64,000 bases of DNA, taken from Leptidea sinapis. Its lineage: Eukaryota; Arthropoda; Insecta; Lepidoptera; Pieridae. Made by a program: the position numbers and the translations under genes. Numbering within the stretch: the stretch's first letter is position 1; the number at the start of each line of letters is the position of its first letter. Where the stretch lies: the NCBI RefSeq assembly GCF_905404315.1, contig NC_066296.1:7316001-7380000 (forward strand), in the 5' to 3' direction. The notes below the pieces were generated by a model. It was not told the origin of the DNA and did no database searches. It worked only from the letters and a program-made list of their open reading frames with translations. Positions 20,753-32,179 of this stretch are shown here, piece by piece.

Positions 20753-21609
20753 AATACATACTGCTCTAATATCCAGTACGATAGAAAGTCACCCATTATT
20801 TGCAATTGTAACTAGCACTTCACTGCTTTTCTCTTGCCACACGTCAAATTATACAAGACAGGCTGTATTTTGATTTTATTACTTTTTATTTGACTTCGAG
20901 CTTGATTTTTTGTTAAACAACAATCAACTAAGTGGTATGTTTGACATCATTCATTATGCCTACGCCACACTTGAGTGATTTCAGCATAAAGATCATGTTT
21001 TGATGCACACGAATGATTCAAGACGTTTTTCTCAAGAACGCACCGATATACGTGTATATCGCCCCACTGAGCTGCCATAGAACAGAGACACTTCGCAGAC
21101 ATGACATTACGCTTATTTATACCTATGAAACCATTCCATTTAGTCGTACCTAACACCCTAGTGAATCTCTCTAAGGAAAAAGCGATTCACTCGATTATGC
21201 TGTCCTTGATAGATTGATAGATGACGGCTATAATCTTATAAAAAACGGAGATAGCCGATATCTACTACGTTTTAACCAACTGTTCGCTTTCAATCTTAGC
21301 CGGATTTCGGTTGTCGGTACCAAGCCAAATGTAATAGTAGGTACCTACACTCGCCATGCGTGACTTGAGCGGGATAACTTCGTCTAGAACAAAACAACCC
21401 AAACAGTCAGAAATGCGTGTCCAGAGAACCTTAATAATTACAGTGAGTAAGCTGTTTATAACATTAAGTTTTATTTTGGTTAGGGCTTGGCACCAACTTA
21501 AAACCTATCAATATGTAGCACATACATTTAATAGTACTTTATTAATATTAAAGGTAAAGGTTTGCATAAGAGGTGTACGTGCCTAAAACTGAAAATGTTT
21601 AGAAAATGA
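20753..21609. other. Stretch without recognised gene
   Basis: A 76-codon frame from 21356 has GTGAGTAAG downstream at 21443, which could be a splice donor, but no homology or acceptor supports it. Confidence 0.35.
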
Positions 21610-21642
21610 GAAACGGCTTAATGTAGAAAGTTGCCAATACTT

Positions 21643-21880
21643 TTATTGTTTTGCGAAGTAATCTCCGTTCCTCTCTACACATCGTCTCATTCGATGGAAC
21701 CACTGAGAAAAACAGTACGCCCATTCTTCCTTAAGGGTCGTTTCTATGGCATTTTTGTACGCTTTCACCGCATATTCAGGGCTCGTAAAGCGAATACCTC
21801 GAATTTTATCTTTAGTTCTTGGAAATAAATAAAAGTCGCAGGGCGCCAGGTCAGGACTGTATGGCGGATGACTCATTATC
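21643..21880 (-). pseudogene. Mariner transposase C-terminal remnant
   Basis: The minus-strand frame has HPPYSPDLAPCDFYLFP near its start. This carries the second-third catalytic Asp region of mariner transposases (D,D34D signature: YSPDLAPCDFYLFP). Only about 77 residues of the ~345 usual for the family remain. The N-terminal helix-turn-helix, first catalytic Asp and inverted terminal repeats are missing, so it is dead. Mariner transposase cuts and joins element ends at TA dinucleotides. Confidence 0.85.
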
Positions 21881-22319
21881 TCTCAGTTATTAAATTAAAT
21901 TTTTAGTTATTTCGTACTTTTCCGTTTTTGAAGTCGGATTTTTTATACGTAGTTTTTTTTATATAAATGTTCCATATTAGCGTTATTTAGGCACAAAACT
22001 CGAAACCGGGATTCAGAGAGATCTGTGCCGATAATCATTGACGCGTAATTCAGTAATTCTTACATCAATATCACGCCACCGTCGCTAATCGAGCATGCTA
22101 CAACAAATGCCATACGAATTCCTGGCTGTTTAATTGGTGATACCTCTACAGTGTTTCTCGTTTTGCATATCTTACATACGCACATAGTTTCACACGTTCA
22201 TCGAGCGTTGACGGAAAACCAAGCGTGAAATTCAAGTAGAATTCTAGAGACTTAACATATTCAAAGGAAATTTTTTAATTCTTTCTTAAGATCCAACAAT
22301 TTCGTAAAGGGTAAATTCG
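21881..22319. other. Stretch without gene
   Basis: No recognised feature apart from a short TTTTTGAAGTCGGATTTTTT piece at 21928 that resembles an Mt-4 end. Confidence 0.4.
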
Positions 22320-22440
22320 TAAAAGGCCGGCAACACTTCTGTGATTCCTCTGGTGTTGCGGGAGATTGTGGGCGGCGGTGATCACTTAACAACAGGTGAC
22401 CCGTACGCTCGTTTGTCCTCCTATTCCATAAAAGAAAAAA
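22320..22440 (+). mobile_element. LINE-G 3' terminus
   Basis: AAAGGCCGGCAACACTTCTG through GTGATCACTTAACAACAGG to the A-run after TTCCATAAAAG. Severely 5'-truncated. Confidence 0.65.
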
Positions 22441-22800
22441 GGGTTGAGCTAGTGAGAAGAAGTAGCAAGAAACTCATTGCCACTCTTTAAATCAAGATTT
22501 ACATTTTCATCGAAAAAAATCATTTTAATCACAATAAATGTAAAGTGATGCAACAAATATACTCAAACGTTAAATACTCAAAGCCTTGCAGGAAGTAAGT
22601 CAAAAAAGTAAATGTAAATTAATACAATTTGAAAGTTATTGAGTACAGTAGCTGCATCATCCACACACACCGTAAATAAATTAAGGCAAGGAAGCTATTA
22701 AGCACTTCATATGCAGTAACGCAGCAAAAACAAAATGGTGATCCAGATACAACGAACACGAGCGAAAGAAAGTATAATAAATTATTTTAATTATATGAAA
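22441..22800 (-). mobile_element. LINE 3' UTR fragment
   Basis: Shares GTAAAGTGATGCAACAAATA and CTCAAACGTTAAATACTCAA with 13540-13600, and CAGTAGCTGCATCATCCACA with 3980-4010. Class uncertain. Confidence 0.45.
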
Positions 22801-22863
22801 TCATGAGATGATAAAATAATACCCAAAACAGAACTCCAAAACAATGATAAATAAGAGTTAAAA

Positions 22864-23180
22864 TAGCTTTTTTTTTGAAAAATAATGGACATGTCGAGCA
22901 GGACGTTAAGTTGGAAATAATTTATACGCCCTGCCCATTATAATGTAGTACCACTCAGGATTCTTGAAAAACGCAAAAATTCTGAGCCCTGCTACAATTG
23001 CGCTCGTCACCTTGAGATATAAGATGTTAATTTAGTCTCATTTGCCCAGTAATTTCACTAGCTATGGCGCCCTTCCGACAGAAACACAGTAATACTTACT
23101 GCTTCAAGGCAGAAATAGGCGCCGTTGTGGTATCCATAGCCTAGCCGGCAACCTGTGCAAAGCTTCTCTCACCACGGAGC
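22864..23180 (-). mobile_element. Rep-B copy
   Basis: Reverse copy from CATGTCGAGCAGGACGTTAA to CCTGTGCAAAGCTTCTCTCA, near full length. Confidence 0.75.
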
Positions 23181-23360
23181 CCTCAATGAATGTAGAATTT
23201 CATTATTATTTAAATATTGATAAAGTATTTCGAAGAACTTCTTGCACTATTTCGAATATGATTCCTTTGAGCGAACAGTCTTTAAATAAAAAAAAAATAA
23301 TTGTCAGTTGTAAAATTTAATAATGTTAATTCTTTTTAAAACTTACTTTCAATAATATAA

Positions 23361-23670
23361 TTCCACCTTCGCACGTCACGCCACAAGTTAGGATATCATC
23401 CCCACCATCTGAATGTGTGGCGGTCCTCCACAGTGCGGTTTTCAAGGAGCTTTCTTCCTCGTACTACGAAGCTGTGGAATGAGCTTCCTTGTGCGGTGTT
23501 TCCGGGACGATACGACATGGGTACCTTCAAAAAAAGCGCGTACACCTTCCTTAAAGGCCGGCAACGCTTATGTGATTCCACTGGTGTTGCAAGAGAATGT
23601 GGGCGGCGGAGATCACTTAACACCAGGTGACCCGTACGCTCGTTTGTCCTCCTTTTCAAAAAAAAAATAT
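23361..23670 (+). mobile_element. LINE-G 3' end
   Basis: Frame reads RSSTVRFSRSFLPRTTKLWN, ELPCAVFPGRYDMGTFKK, then SAYTFLKGRQRLCDSTGVAR and an A-run. Almost identical to the copy at 553-862. Confidence 0.75.
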
Positions 23671-24719
23671 ATAAGTAAAAAAACATTTCAATAAGCACAG
23701 TAAACACACATTAAACGCATTTCGGTGACGTGAACTCACAAAATTTCGCCCATCCAAAAAGTGTCAAACTTTATAATATATTTATTATTCTCAATGACGT
23801 TCTATACATATAGACAATGCACGTCATACAAAATCAAAGCCGAAATATGGCACATGCCACAAATAACTCTCCACTGCTATGTCTATTCATTTCTGATTGT
23901 GTCCTTTCATCTGTCCCATTTTGACAAGCGGGTCTTGTCTAGGGACTTGTTAATAATATTGTACCATATTTAATGAAAAAATATTCGTTTTATTAAATTA
24001 CTTCCGATTTTTGCATTTCAATCTTATATAATAAAATAACTTTACCGATCATAAGTCACACCATCTTTTTTTTGAGTCGTTAATGTATTATTTAAGCACT
24101 TTTTATAGCACACTTAGGCTTGTTGTTTGACACACAGTTGCCACACGACTAAGGAGAAAAGTGTGCTTACATTAGCTTTAAGCACACTTTTGCCATTCCA
24201 TTATCAGACTGTGAATGATATGTCCATGTGTATAGAACGTCATTGATTATTCTAATTATTTATTTATCGAGTGCGTTTGTCATGAGCTTATCGGTGACGA
24301 GAACCCATAATATTTTTACACTACCAAAAATTGCCCGTCGCGGCTAAAGAAGTTTTCAGTTGAAAAATACATTTTCATATTTAGAAGAGAAGAACTTATT
24401 TCAGTTACAAATCAAAAAGCACATCTACAGTCTTTCATTAAATGTATCGAGCGCTGTAATCCCTACGGCACTCCGTTAAGTACATTAACAGTTCCACATT
24501 CACTGAACGAACGAAATGAATGACCGGTCATTAGCAGCTTCCGGTGCACGAATAGTTAACAAGTTTGAAGGAATAATTACTAGATCGGAACAGTTATTAG
24601 ATACCGAGAGATTTCAATTAGTTCACGACATGACTAAGTGTGTGCGGCAAATCTTTATATCGAACGAATCAATCAGTCAATCATTCATTTTTAAGTATTT
24701 ATATACAGATCATTCAATT
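23671..24719. other. Stretch without gene; one 13-bp hairpin
   Basis: AAAAGTGTGCTTA (24157-24169) and TAAGCACACTTTT (24179-24191) form a perfect stem with a 9-nt loop. No gene seen. Confidence 0.5.
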
Positions 24720-25034
24720 GGCGGGGTTGAAAAAGGGGGTGGAAATTTGTATTAAAGTTCGTGACTATCGAAGATAACACCATGAAAATTTGTATTTAGG
24801 CACTTGATAAGAAATAAATAAATATATTTTCTAGCGTTTTTAAAATTTAGACCTGTGTGGGGATGAAAAAGGTGGTAAAAGTTCTATAATTGGTAGCATT
24901 TAAAAATGTATTAACCACAGCAGTTTGTTAAGTATTATTTGCAATTGGATTACCTATATTAAAGTATATTAACAACAAACATTGCTGCCCAAAGTAACAG
25001 TTGCACGCACACGAAGTCGCGGGTAAAAATCTAG
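24720..25034 (+). mobile_element. Probable Helitron 3' part
   Basis: Ends CACACGAAGTCGCGGGTAAA then AATCTAG and T, the 3'-CTAG terminus seen in lepidopteran Helitrons with a GAAGTCGCGGG end. The left limit is uncertain. Confidence 0.45.
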
Positions 25035-25314
25035 TTTGTTAATAAAACACATTGAAAATCGGCACCGTTACCAAGTCCAAAAGATTTTAAAATGGGAAGC
25101 TTTTTAAATCATTAAGGATGAGTTGCAGAAAATGACAAACTATAAAAAATGAACGGAACCTTGATTTTTATGCAAACCGTACATGGTCCGAAACGACTAC
25201 TGATCATACTAACGTAATTTCTACCATAACCCCTATTTTAATTAAGTTGTACATACATAAGTACCGCGTGCAAACACCAAAACGCAAAACAACTAGTTAA
25301 CTGTCATAATAATC

Positions 25315-25595
25315 AGTGGGAGGCTCTTTTGCACAGGATGCCGGCTAGATTATGGGTACCACAACGGCGGTTATTTCTGCCGTGAAGCAGTTGTGTGTAA
25401 GCATTACTGTGTTTCGGTCCGAAGGGTGCCGTAGCTAGTGAAATTACTGGACAATTGAGACATAACATCTTATGTTTCAAGGTGACGACGAGTTTTTCAA
25501 GAATACTGAGCGACACTGTATTGTAATGGGAAATGCGTATCATTTACCATCAGCTAAACCTCCTGCTCATCTCGTCCCTTATTTTCATTAAATAA
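25315..25595 (+). mobile_element. Rep-B copy
   Basis: From AGTGGGAGGCTCTTTTGCAC to CTCGTCCCTTATTTTCATTA and an A-rich tail, with a ~25-bp internal deletion around 25490. Confidence 0.8.
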
Positions 25596-25816
25596 AAAAT
25601 GTATATTTTGATATTGGACGAAATATGACGACGAATTACTTACTGAAGATACCTTCTTTTTATGGAAGATGAGATCAGGCGAGCGTAAGGGTCACCTACA
25701 AGAGTGTACGGGTGTTAGTAAGTTATAACGAGAGGAATAATAACCCTCTCATCATAACATAGATTCTTCCTGGATATACCGCAAAAGGAAAGTACTTACA
25801 TAGTTTGGTCGTAAGA

Positions 25817-26290
25817 CATAAAAGGCATTTATTTTCTCAAAATTGATTCCTTTAGAATTATTTTTGATGTCATTTCTAATATGCTACATACTTCTACCGC
25901 TTCGGAAACAAATGGCGCTCTGAGACAGAAGAAGCGGCTCCATATTCTCCCAGTATTATTTTTTTGCGCTCTTTTTAATCAAATATACAATATTTTACTG
26001 TCATTGCTATTGCTATTAAATAATCACAATCTAGTCCCAGACGGTCCTATCACTTAGATATTCAGCTGTGGAGTAGTAGGATTTACGACAGAGCCATTTT
26101 TTAATAAAACATTTAAATTTATTTATAGATAATGCCTGAACAGTGGCTGTGACTTTATTATAAAAGTGAATACATTTACCCTTAAAGCTATTATGTATCT
26201 TACGAAGCCTACTAGAATTAGTTACAAGCAATCTCTTATTTCTAGTGTTATAACAATGAAAATCACTATTAATAGCAAAAAGTTCAATGA
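25817..26290 (-). pseudogene. LINE-A 3' end with C-terminal ORF
   Basis: Reverse: 3' UTR starts CATAAAAGGCATTTATTTTC at 25817, then the coding tail on the minus strand with VTNSSRLRKIHNSFKGKCIH, NKVTATVQALSINKFKCFI and KKWLCRKSYYST. CR1/jockey-type post-RT region; the catalytic domain is absent. Confidence 0.7.
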
Positions 26291-26429
26291 AAACCGCATT
26301 GTGAAGGAACGCTATATATCTTTGTGATATCAGCTGAGATGGTGGAGTTAGGTGGCAAGAACGAAATCGAAAAGAATTGTTAAAAAACCTTTATATGTTA
26401 AAAGGTAAACCTAGACCTTTATATATAAA

Positions 26430-26745
26430 CTAGCTGACCCAGCAAACGTTGTATTGCCGATATAAAAATCGCGATACAAAAGTAACTGTTGATCGTAGAT
26501 GGGTGAAAATTTGAAGTTGTATATAATATATATTTTTTAATGCTGACTCATAATCAAACAAATTTAAAAAAAAAATAAAAAAAAATTTGGCGTGGACCAC
26601 CTCCCACATTTAGGGGGATGAAAAATAGATGTTGTCTGATTCTCAGACGTACCCAAAATGAATTCAAAATTTCATGAGAATCGGTCAAGCCGTTTCGAAG
26701 GAGTTTAACTACAAACACCGCGACATGAGAATTTTATATATTAGA
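26430..26745 (-). mobile_element. Hel-E Helitron
   Basis: Plus strand starts CTAGCTGACCCAGCAAACGT and ends ATTTTATATATTAGA, the reverse complement of the TC end. Confidence 0.85.
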
Positions 26746-26779
26746 TTACATTTTGTATCCACACCTTGGATGATCCCCT

Positions 26780-26802
26780 GGGATTGATCGTTGATCAATC
26801 CC
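26780..26802. repeat. Hairpin GGGATTGATC-GTT-GATCAATCCC
   Basis: Perfect 10-bp stem with a 3-nt loop. Confidence 0.85.
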
Positions 26803-27171
26803 CTGATGGTCCCTCTCAAGTTTGAGACATATCTTTATAAGCGTTCAAGTGCGACCGATTGGATTGAAATTTTCTGTGTTTGTTCAAGTGGATTCGAGGA
26901 TGGTTTAGATTTACAATTGAACTAAATGGTTGGAAAAATTTTGATGATTTTTTAGAGTGTTCCAGTGAATTTGAGATTGGTTTAGATTCTCAATACAGTC
27001 GACACATAATTCTCCTGGGTATGTTAGTGATATCCTCTTAACGTTTGGACCGATTTTTCAAATTTTATACGTGTGTAGAGGACGTCTGTCGGGTCCGCTT
27101 TTTGTATAAAAATTTGAACTTTAACAAATAACATTGGAAAGAATAACTATTATGTAAACATGTAAATACAT

Positions 27172-27421
27172 GATGACCCATAGAGCCGAATGCTTAGTGA
27201 CCCTGACTACTGAGCTAGAGGTCCCGGGTTCGAATCCCGGTAGGTGCAATCATTTATATGATGAATATGAATGTTTGTTTCCGAGTCATGGATGTTTATA
27301 TGTATTTATGTATGTTTAAGTAAGTATATCGTATTAAATATATCGTTGTCTTTGTACCCATAGTACAGGCTGTGCCTAGTTTGGGGCGAGATAATTTGTG
27401 TGAAAGTGTGTCAAAAAAAAA
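27172..27421 (+). mobile_element. SINE-1, tRNA-derived
   Basis: GATGACCCATAGAGCCGAAT head, intact B box GGGTTCGAATCCCGG, body and A-run tail as in other copies. Confidence 0.85.
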
Positions 27422-27431
27422 TTTACAAATA

Positions 27432-27510
27432 AGTTTTTTTTGGAAGAGTAGGACAAACGAGCGTACGGAACACAAGAGGAATCACAGGAGCGTTTCCGGC
27501 CCTTTAGATT
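27432..27510 (-). mobile_element. LINE-G 3' terminus, short
   Basis: GGACAAACGAGCGTACGG, then AGGAATCACAGGAGCG and TTTCCGGCCCTTTA. Confidence 0.6.
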
Positions 27511-28012
27511 TATATATATATATTTTTTAATCAAATAATCGCAAACGTGGGGCCATTGAAGAGCGGATTGTACGTTTTGGTCTTAGTTAGAGAATCACCC
27601 CCGTGCTTATTCGAAGTAAAAGAAATCCTCGACCTCAATCACCTACCATTAGGTGAGACCTACAATACGCGTCCATTGATGAAATAAAAAAATGCTACGA
27701 TAAAAATTAATAATAAAAACTCCTTAAAGTAACAGGAATAATCACTTTTAAAGCATTCTTGTTTCACGAGAGTAAAACCTTAATCCGGTAGCATCACAAA
27801 ATGCTAGCCGACAAACAATTAAATTGGACTGGATGTCTGGTACAGTGCAGTGTCGCATCAACAAAGAGACAATACCGCTGTAGCCAAAGCCATCAGCATC
27901 GAGAACCACTGGTCAATATTATCTGTGGAACTTTGAGCACAGATCAAACAAGAATTCTCTTTCAACTTGCTATTATGTATATTTTCTGTTAAAACCTTTA
28001 GCTGTGAAGAAC
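27511..28012. other. Stretch without gene
   Basis: No recognised feature. Confidence 0.4.
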
Positions 28013-28865
28013 TTAAGCAGGGTTTTCACTATACGAGTTTACTTTTTTTTTTTTTTAAATAATGGGACGAGACGAGCTGTACGTACAGCTGATGATATTT
28101 GATTCGCCGTGCCCATTACAATGCTATGCCACTGAGGATTCTTTAAAAACACAAATATTCTGAGCACAATACAATAGCGCTCGTCACATCGAGACATAAG
28201 TTGTATGTTAAGTCTCATTTGCCCAGTAATTTCACTGGGTACGGCGCCAACAATGAATAATGCTCACACATTGCTGCTCACAGCAGAAATTGGTGCCGTT
28301 GTGGTACCTATAATCTAGTTGGCATCCTGTGCAAAGGAGCCTCCCACTTGTGAAACGGAGTGAACACGTGATGAGTAGACTTAGTTGCATTTTTATTTTT
28401 ATGGGGGCACAGGAGGCAATAAAAAGAAAACGGCATCATCTTAAAAAATTGTTAGGAACATGAAATAGTAAGAATGTCAAAAGGTGGCGGAATACAGGCC
28501 GCAAAACCTGGGATGGCCGAGGTCACTACCAGAGGTGATCACCAACATCAAGGATCCGCTGGGCTTCTTGGTAGAATCGGGTTAGCAGGAGTTACACCGT
28601 CAACCGAAAACAGCCCGCTTAAACTTATAACCAATGACAAAGTAAGGTTTTTAGAACCACATAATTCAGGGGAAGTGTTATAAATTATTATATTAAATAC
28701 TATAAAAATATCCCTGCAATTTCAAAACACAACGTAACATTAATAATATCAACAGCTCAGTCTACGTCACCTGGATCTGCAGAAGACAAATGTTACGTGG
28801 ATGGAACCAAACTCGTATTAGAGCATTCTGTCCGAAAATATGAGTATAGTGAAAACCCGCCTTAA
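28013..28865. mobile_element. TTAA-flanked MITE (piggyBac-like), carrying a nested Rep-B
   Basis: TTAA at 28013-28016 and 28862-28865 flank inverted ends: GCAGGGTTTTCACTATAC (28017-28034) and, reading inward from the right, GGCGGGTTTTCACTATAC (28861-28844). Fifteen consecutive positions match. A second inverted pair, TACGAGTTT and AAACTCGTA, lies just inside. TTAA duplication is the hallmark of piggyBac transposons. The element encodes no transposase; a 69-codon frame (28474-28683, starting MSKGGGIQAAKPGM) is not recognised. Confidence 0.75.
28043..28352 (-). mobile_element. Rep-B copy nested in the TTAA MITE
   Basis: Starts with a 14-nt T-run, then GGGACGAGACGAGCTG, and ends CTGTGCAAAGGAGCCTCCCA. 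Confidence 0.8.
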
Positions 28866-29149
28866 TGCTATAAACCGATGCGATTTTCGAGTGAAACTCG
28901 AATATGTGGCAATATGACTCTTATTTGTATTCTAGTCTATTTCATGGTATTTGATTTTATTAAAGTTAAATATTTAGAGATATAAACAAAATCACTCTAG
29001 AAGTTAAAACTAACAGACAAATCTTTTAGAATTATATCTTTGTCAATGCGATTTAATCAACTAAGTCGCTTTAGATAAGGTTAGCAAAATCTATTCGCCA
29101 CTTTGTATATACAAAACATTAATGTCCGTTTCATAGATTAAGGATTGGA

Positions 29150-29340
29150 CTGAATTGAAACTAAATGGGGTTGCTAGTAAAACTTTGTAAAAATAATACT
29201 ACAAGAAATACGAAAGATCACGGGGATCACATATCATCAGTAAGTATTTTGTGTTTTATTAATTTCAATGTAAAATAACACGAAGCGTATGTTACAAAAT
29301 TTGAAAGATGCCATTGAGTTTCACGATGACACACACACAA
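29150..29340 (+). repeat. Interspersed repeat with conserved GTAAGTATT motif
   Basis: Matches 58490-58680 in the opposite orientation, for example ACACGAAGCGTATGTTAC versus its complement at 58540. Both contain ATCACATATCA followed by CAGTAAGTATT, which looks like a splice donor. The rest of 28866-29833 shows nothing else. Confidence 0.7.
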
Positions 29341-29834
29341 GCATCAATAGTTGCCGTATTAATAAGCTATTGTTCTTAGATAGTGCAGTATCTAGTGATC
29401 AATCAATTTATCTAAGGTCCGTTTGTTTAAAATCACAAATATTCTAAAATCGCATTTTCTCGATCATTTTGAATTTTTCGTACTACATCATATTCACACA
29501 GGAGCATGTTTTTAAGCCAAAATTAATCCTAAAGTCAATCTTATAAATGATGTGGAATACATCTACTGACAGATTATTTCGTACATGGGCAACCATTTGC
29601 CAACAAAGCAGATAATTTCTATTTCTGCAATATATAAATATATAAGTATTTTTATCCTAAAATAAATAAGTAATAAAGAAGCCTTTCATTTTCGAAGACG
29701 GAAAACTTCCCGGTAGAGAAAACCTAGTATAATATAAGAATTTTATAGAAATAATAATGACCATTGATATGAGCAATGTGTTGCTTTAAATGTAATCGCT
29801 AATTTTAAGAAAACTACGTGAGCGGCCTTAAAAA

Positions 29835-30118
29835 GGCATAAAAGGCATTTATTTTCTCAAAATTGATTCCTTTAGAATTCTTTTTGATGTCATTTCTAAT
29901 AACTACTAGATACTACTACCGCTTCGGAAACAAATGGCGATCTGAGAGAGAAGATGCGGCGCAAGAAGCATTCTTTTTTGTGCGCTCTTTTCAATAAAAA
30001 TATACAATATTGTACAGTCATTTCTATCGCTATAAAATAATCACAATCTAGTCCCAGGCTGTCCGATCATTTAGATATTCAGCAGTGGAGTAATAGGATT
30101 TACGACAGAGCCATTTTT
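29835..30118 (-). mobile_element. LINE-A 3' UTR
   Basis: GGCATAAAAGGCATTTATTT, then TCAAAATTGATTCC and CTACCGCTTCGGAAACAAAT to GACAGAGCCATTTTTTT. Non-coding tail only. Confidence 0.7.
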
Positions 30119-30123
30119 TTTTA

Positions 30124-30300
30124 CTTATGATTCCCCATAAAAAGAATAGGGAAGTCCCAGGCCCAAGGGTGTAGTTAGAGTCGACTAAGGGCATTTAACA
30201 GTGGGAGGCTCTTTTGCACAGGATGGCGGCTAGATTATGGGAATAACAACGGCGCGTTTTTCTGCCGTGAAGCAGTAATATGTAAGCATTATTATGTTTG
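30124..30300 (+). mobile_element. Composite scraps: repeat J then truncated Rep-B
   Basis: 30124-30190 has AAAAAGAATAGGGAAGTCCC and CCAAGGGTGTAG as at 46134-46199. 30200-30300 is the first third of Rep-B, cut where Mt-4 sequence begins. Confidence 0.6.
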
Positions 30301-30460
30301 ACACCGACTCCAAAAATAACAATAATTATTGTAACTAGTATTTTATTAATTAATTAGCCTGTAGAAAAATACTCAATTATATTTTAATTTTTATTGGATA
30401 TGATATTCTATTGTTTTGGAATAGTTTTTTTGAAGTCGATTGTATTTTTCGGCTAGAACC
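30301..30460 (-). mobile_element. Mt-4, partial
   Basis: GACACCGACTCCAAAAATAA at the left and GGAATAGTTTTTTTGAAGTC at the right; internally deleted relative to 15096-15672. Confidence 0.6.
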
Positions 30461-30524
30461 AAATAGTAGGCGTTTCCCCCCATTAACAAATTAGGGAGGA
30501 GGGAGGGTAGACTTTTATTTTGGT

Positions 30525-31065
30525 TTTTCTTGAAAACTGTGTATTGCGTTGAAACAAGAGTGGTAGCACTATAATCGTGGACTAAAGCTCTATCAACTAC
30601 AATTCATTAAAATTGGTTAGGTTAAGTTATGTTAGAAGTTAGAACAGTTAAAACAACGCACGAGCCGAGCGTAGCGTTCCGCGGCAGCGGCGATAGATGT
30701 TTGGGGATTGATGAACATGAACAATAAACCCTTTTATAAATGTTTTCCTTTTATCTAAAAATAATTATTGATGAAGCCGTCTTATCTGTCATAGACTATT
30801 TTTTACATTTCATATCACTGTTATTCACACAATTTATGGCTGTATGGGCTTAAACCCTTTGCCTGTCCAAATATTTTACGAAGAAACCAAAATCATTTAA
30901 TGACAGTTTCTAGCCTCCCGCCGCGATGTCAGTGGTGTTTATTTACGTGATTTATCTGTTTAAGGTTAGAATTTTTTTCGTTATTTCCTTGAAAACGGTG
31001 CATTACCCTGTAATAAGAGTGGTATCATTGTAATCGTGGACTAAAGCTCTATCAACTACAATATT
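30525..31065 (+). repeat. ~80-bp direct repeat pair, 450 bp apart
   Basis: 30525-30605 and 30977-31065 share CTTGAAAACTGTGTATTGCG-like sequence and then an exact GTGGACTAAAGCTCTATCAA. Between them is a GC-rich piece (GAGCCGAGCGTAGCGTTCCG) and a block at 30837-30897 (CGGCTGTATGGGCTTAAACC) repeated at 59300-59352. Probably pieces of one unclassified mobile element. Confidence 0.6.
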
Positions 31066-31871
31066 TTTTACATCCAAATTCGTGCAATGGGATACTAAGT
31101 TTTAACCGCTAAGTCTACCAGTAGTTGATTACCAAAACATTAAGTATTAGTGACGTGTGAATTGGCAAAAGAGGTGTTCTCCTGTCTGCCTAGTGAGTAT
31201 TCCTTCCAAAACTTCCAGTTTTGTAGCCACTATATTATTCTTATTTGAAACCAACTAAGTTTAGATATTCGTTGTTCCGGTGACTTAGGCAATCATAAAT
31301 ATATTATCTAACATATGCACCAATTCATACAAGTGTTCATGTGCCAACACCGACGTTTCGAGAACTTTCCAGATCAAGTTTTCAGGAGGACTGGATAATA
31401 TACTTAGTTATTAAAACGAGAATCTAGAAATACAGTAAGACATGAATAACTTTCATTGTAATGGCAAGACGGCCGTCACTTCGCAATAAGCTGTAATAAT
31501 ATTGTGACAAATTTGAATAATTAACTTGTCACATTCATTCGTACCCACATTAATTACCCGGCAACTTCCGAAAACTTCACAAGACAAACGATAATTTCTG
31601 ATGTTTTAAGAAATCATAAATTATACAAATGACTTAATAAACACTATAAATAACTTTATATGGGGTTTTCTTAAAATTATGCGCCCGGCGCTATTTGTCC
31701 GGAACATTTTATTACGTTTTAAATCAGTCTGTAGCGCTTGTAATGCGAAATTTTTCACATTTCGCGAAAGGCCTGTGTGAATGTCTGCTGTGAAAGAATC
31801 TATAGAATTTTCGAGCAATTGTTGTTACCATTAAAATATTGCTTTATGACCACCATAGTAACATATTCACC
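31066..31871. other. Stretch without gene; HHR-like motif inside
   Basis: 31351-31385 (-) reads CTGAAAACTTG, then CTCGAAACGTCGG, resembling a degraded hammerhead-like core of Penelope-type elements. Otherwise nothing recognised. Confidence 0.35.
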
Positions 31872-32160
31872 AGTGGGAGGCTCCTTTGCACGGGATGCCG
31901 GCTAGATTCTGGGCACCACAACGGCGTCTATTTCTACCGTACATAATTCTATCGGTCTGAATGGCGCCTTAGCTAGTGAAAGTACTGAGCAAATAATATT
32001 TAACATATTATGTCTCAAGGTGACGAGCGCAACTGTAGTGCCGCTCAGAATTTCTGGGCTTTTCAAGAATCTTGAGCGGGACTGCATTGTAATGGGCGTA
32101 TTAATTACCATCAGCTGAGCGTCCTGCTCGTCTCGTCCCTTATTTTCATTAAAAAAAAAC
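31872..32160 (+). mobile_element. Rep-B copy
   Basis: CAGTGGGAGGCTCCTTTGCA to CTCGTCCCTTATTTTCATTA and an A-run at 32152. Confidence 0.85.
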
Positions 32161-32179
32161 TTTCTTCGTTAACAAAATA

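Noticed and set aside
21356..21586. First exon with donor GTGAGTAAG at 21443
   Set aside because: Only a donor-like string supports it; there is no acceptor partner or protein similarity.
28474..28683. 69-codon frame in the TTAA MITE as a captured gene
   Set aside because: No recognised domain; no poly(A) or intron trace. Possible but unsupported.
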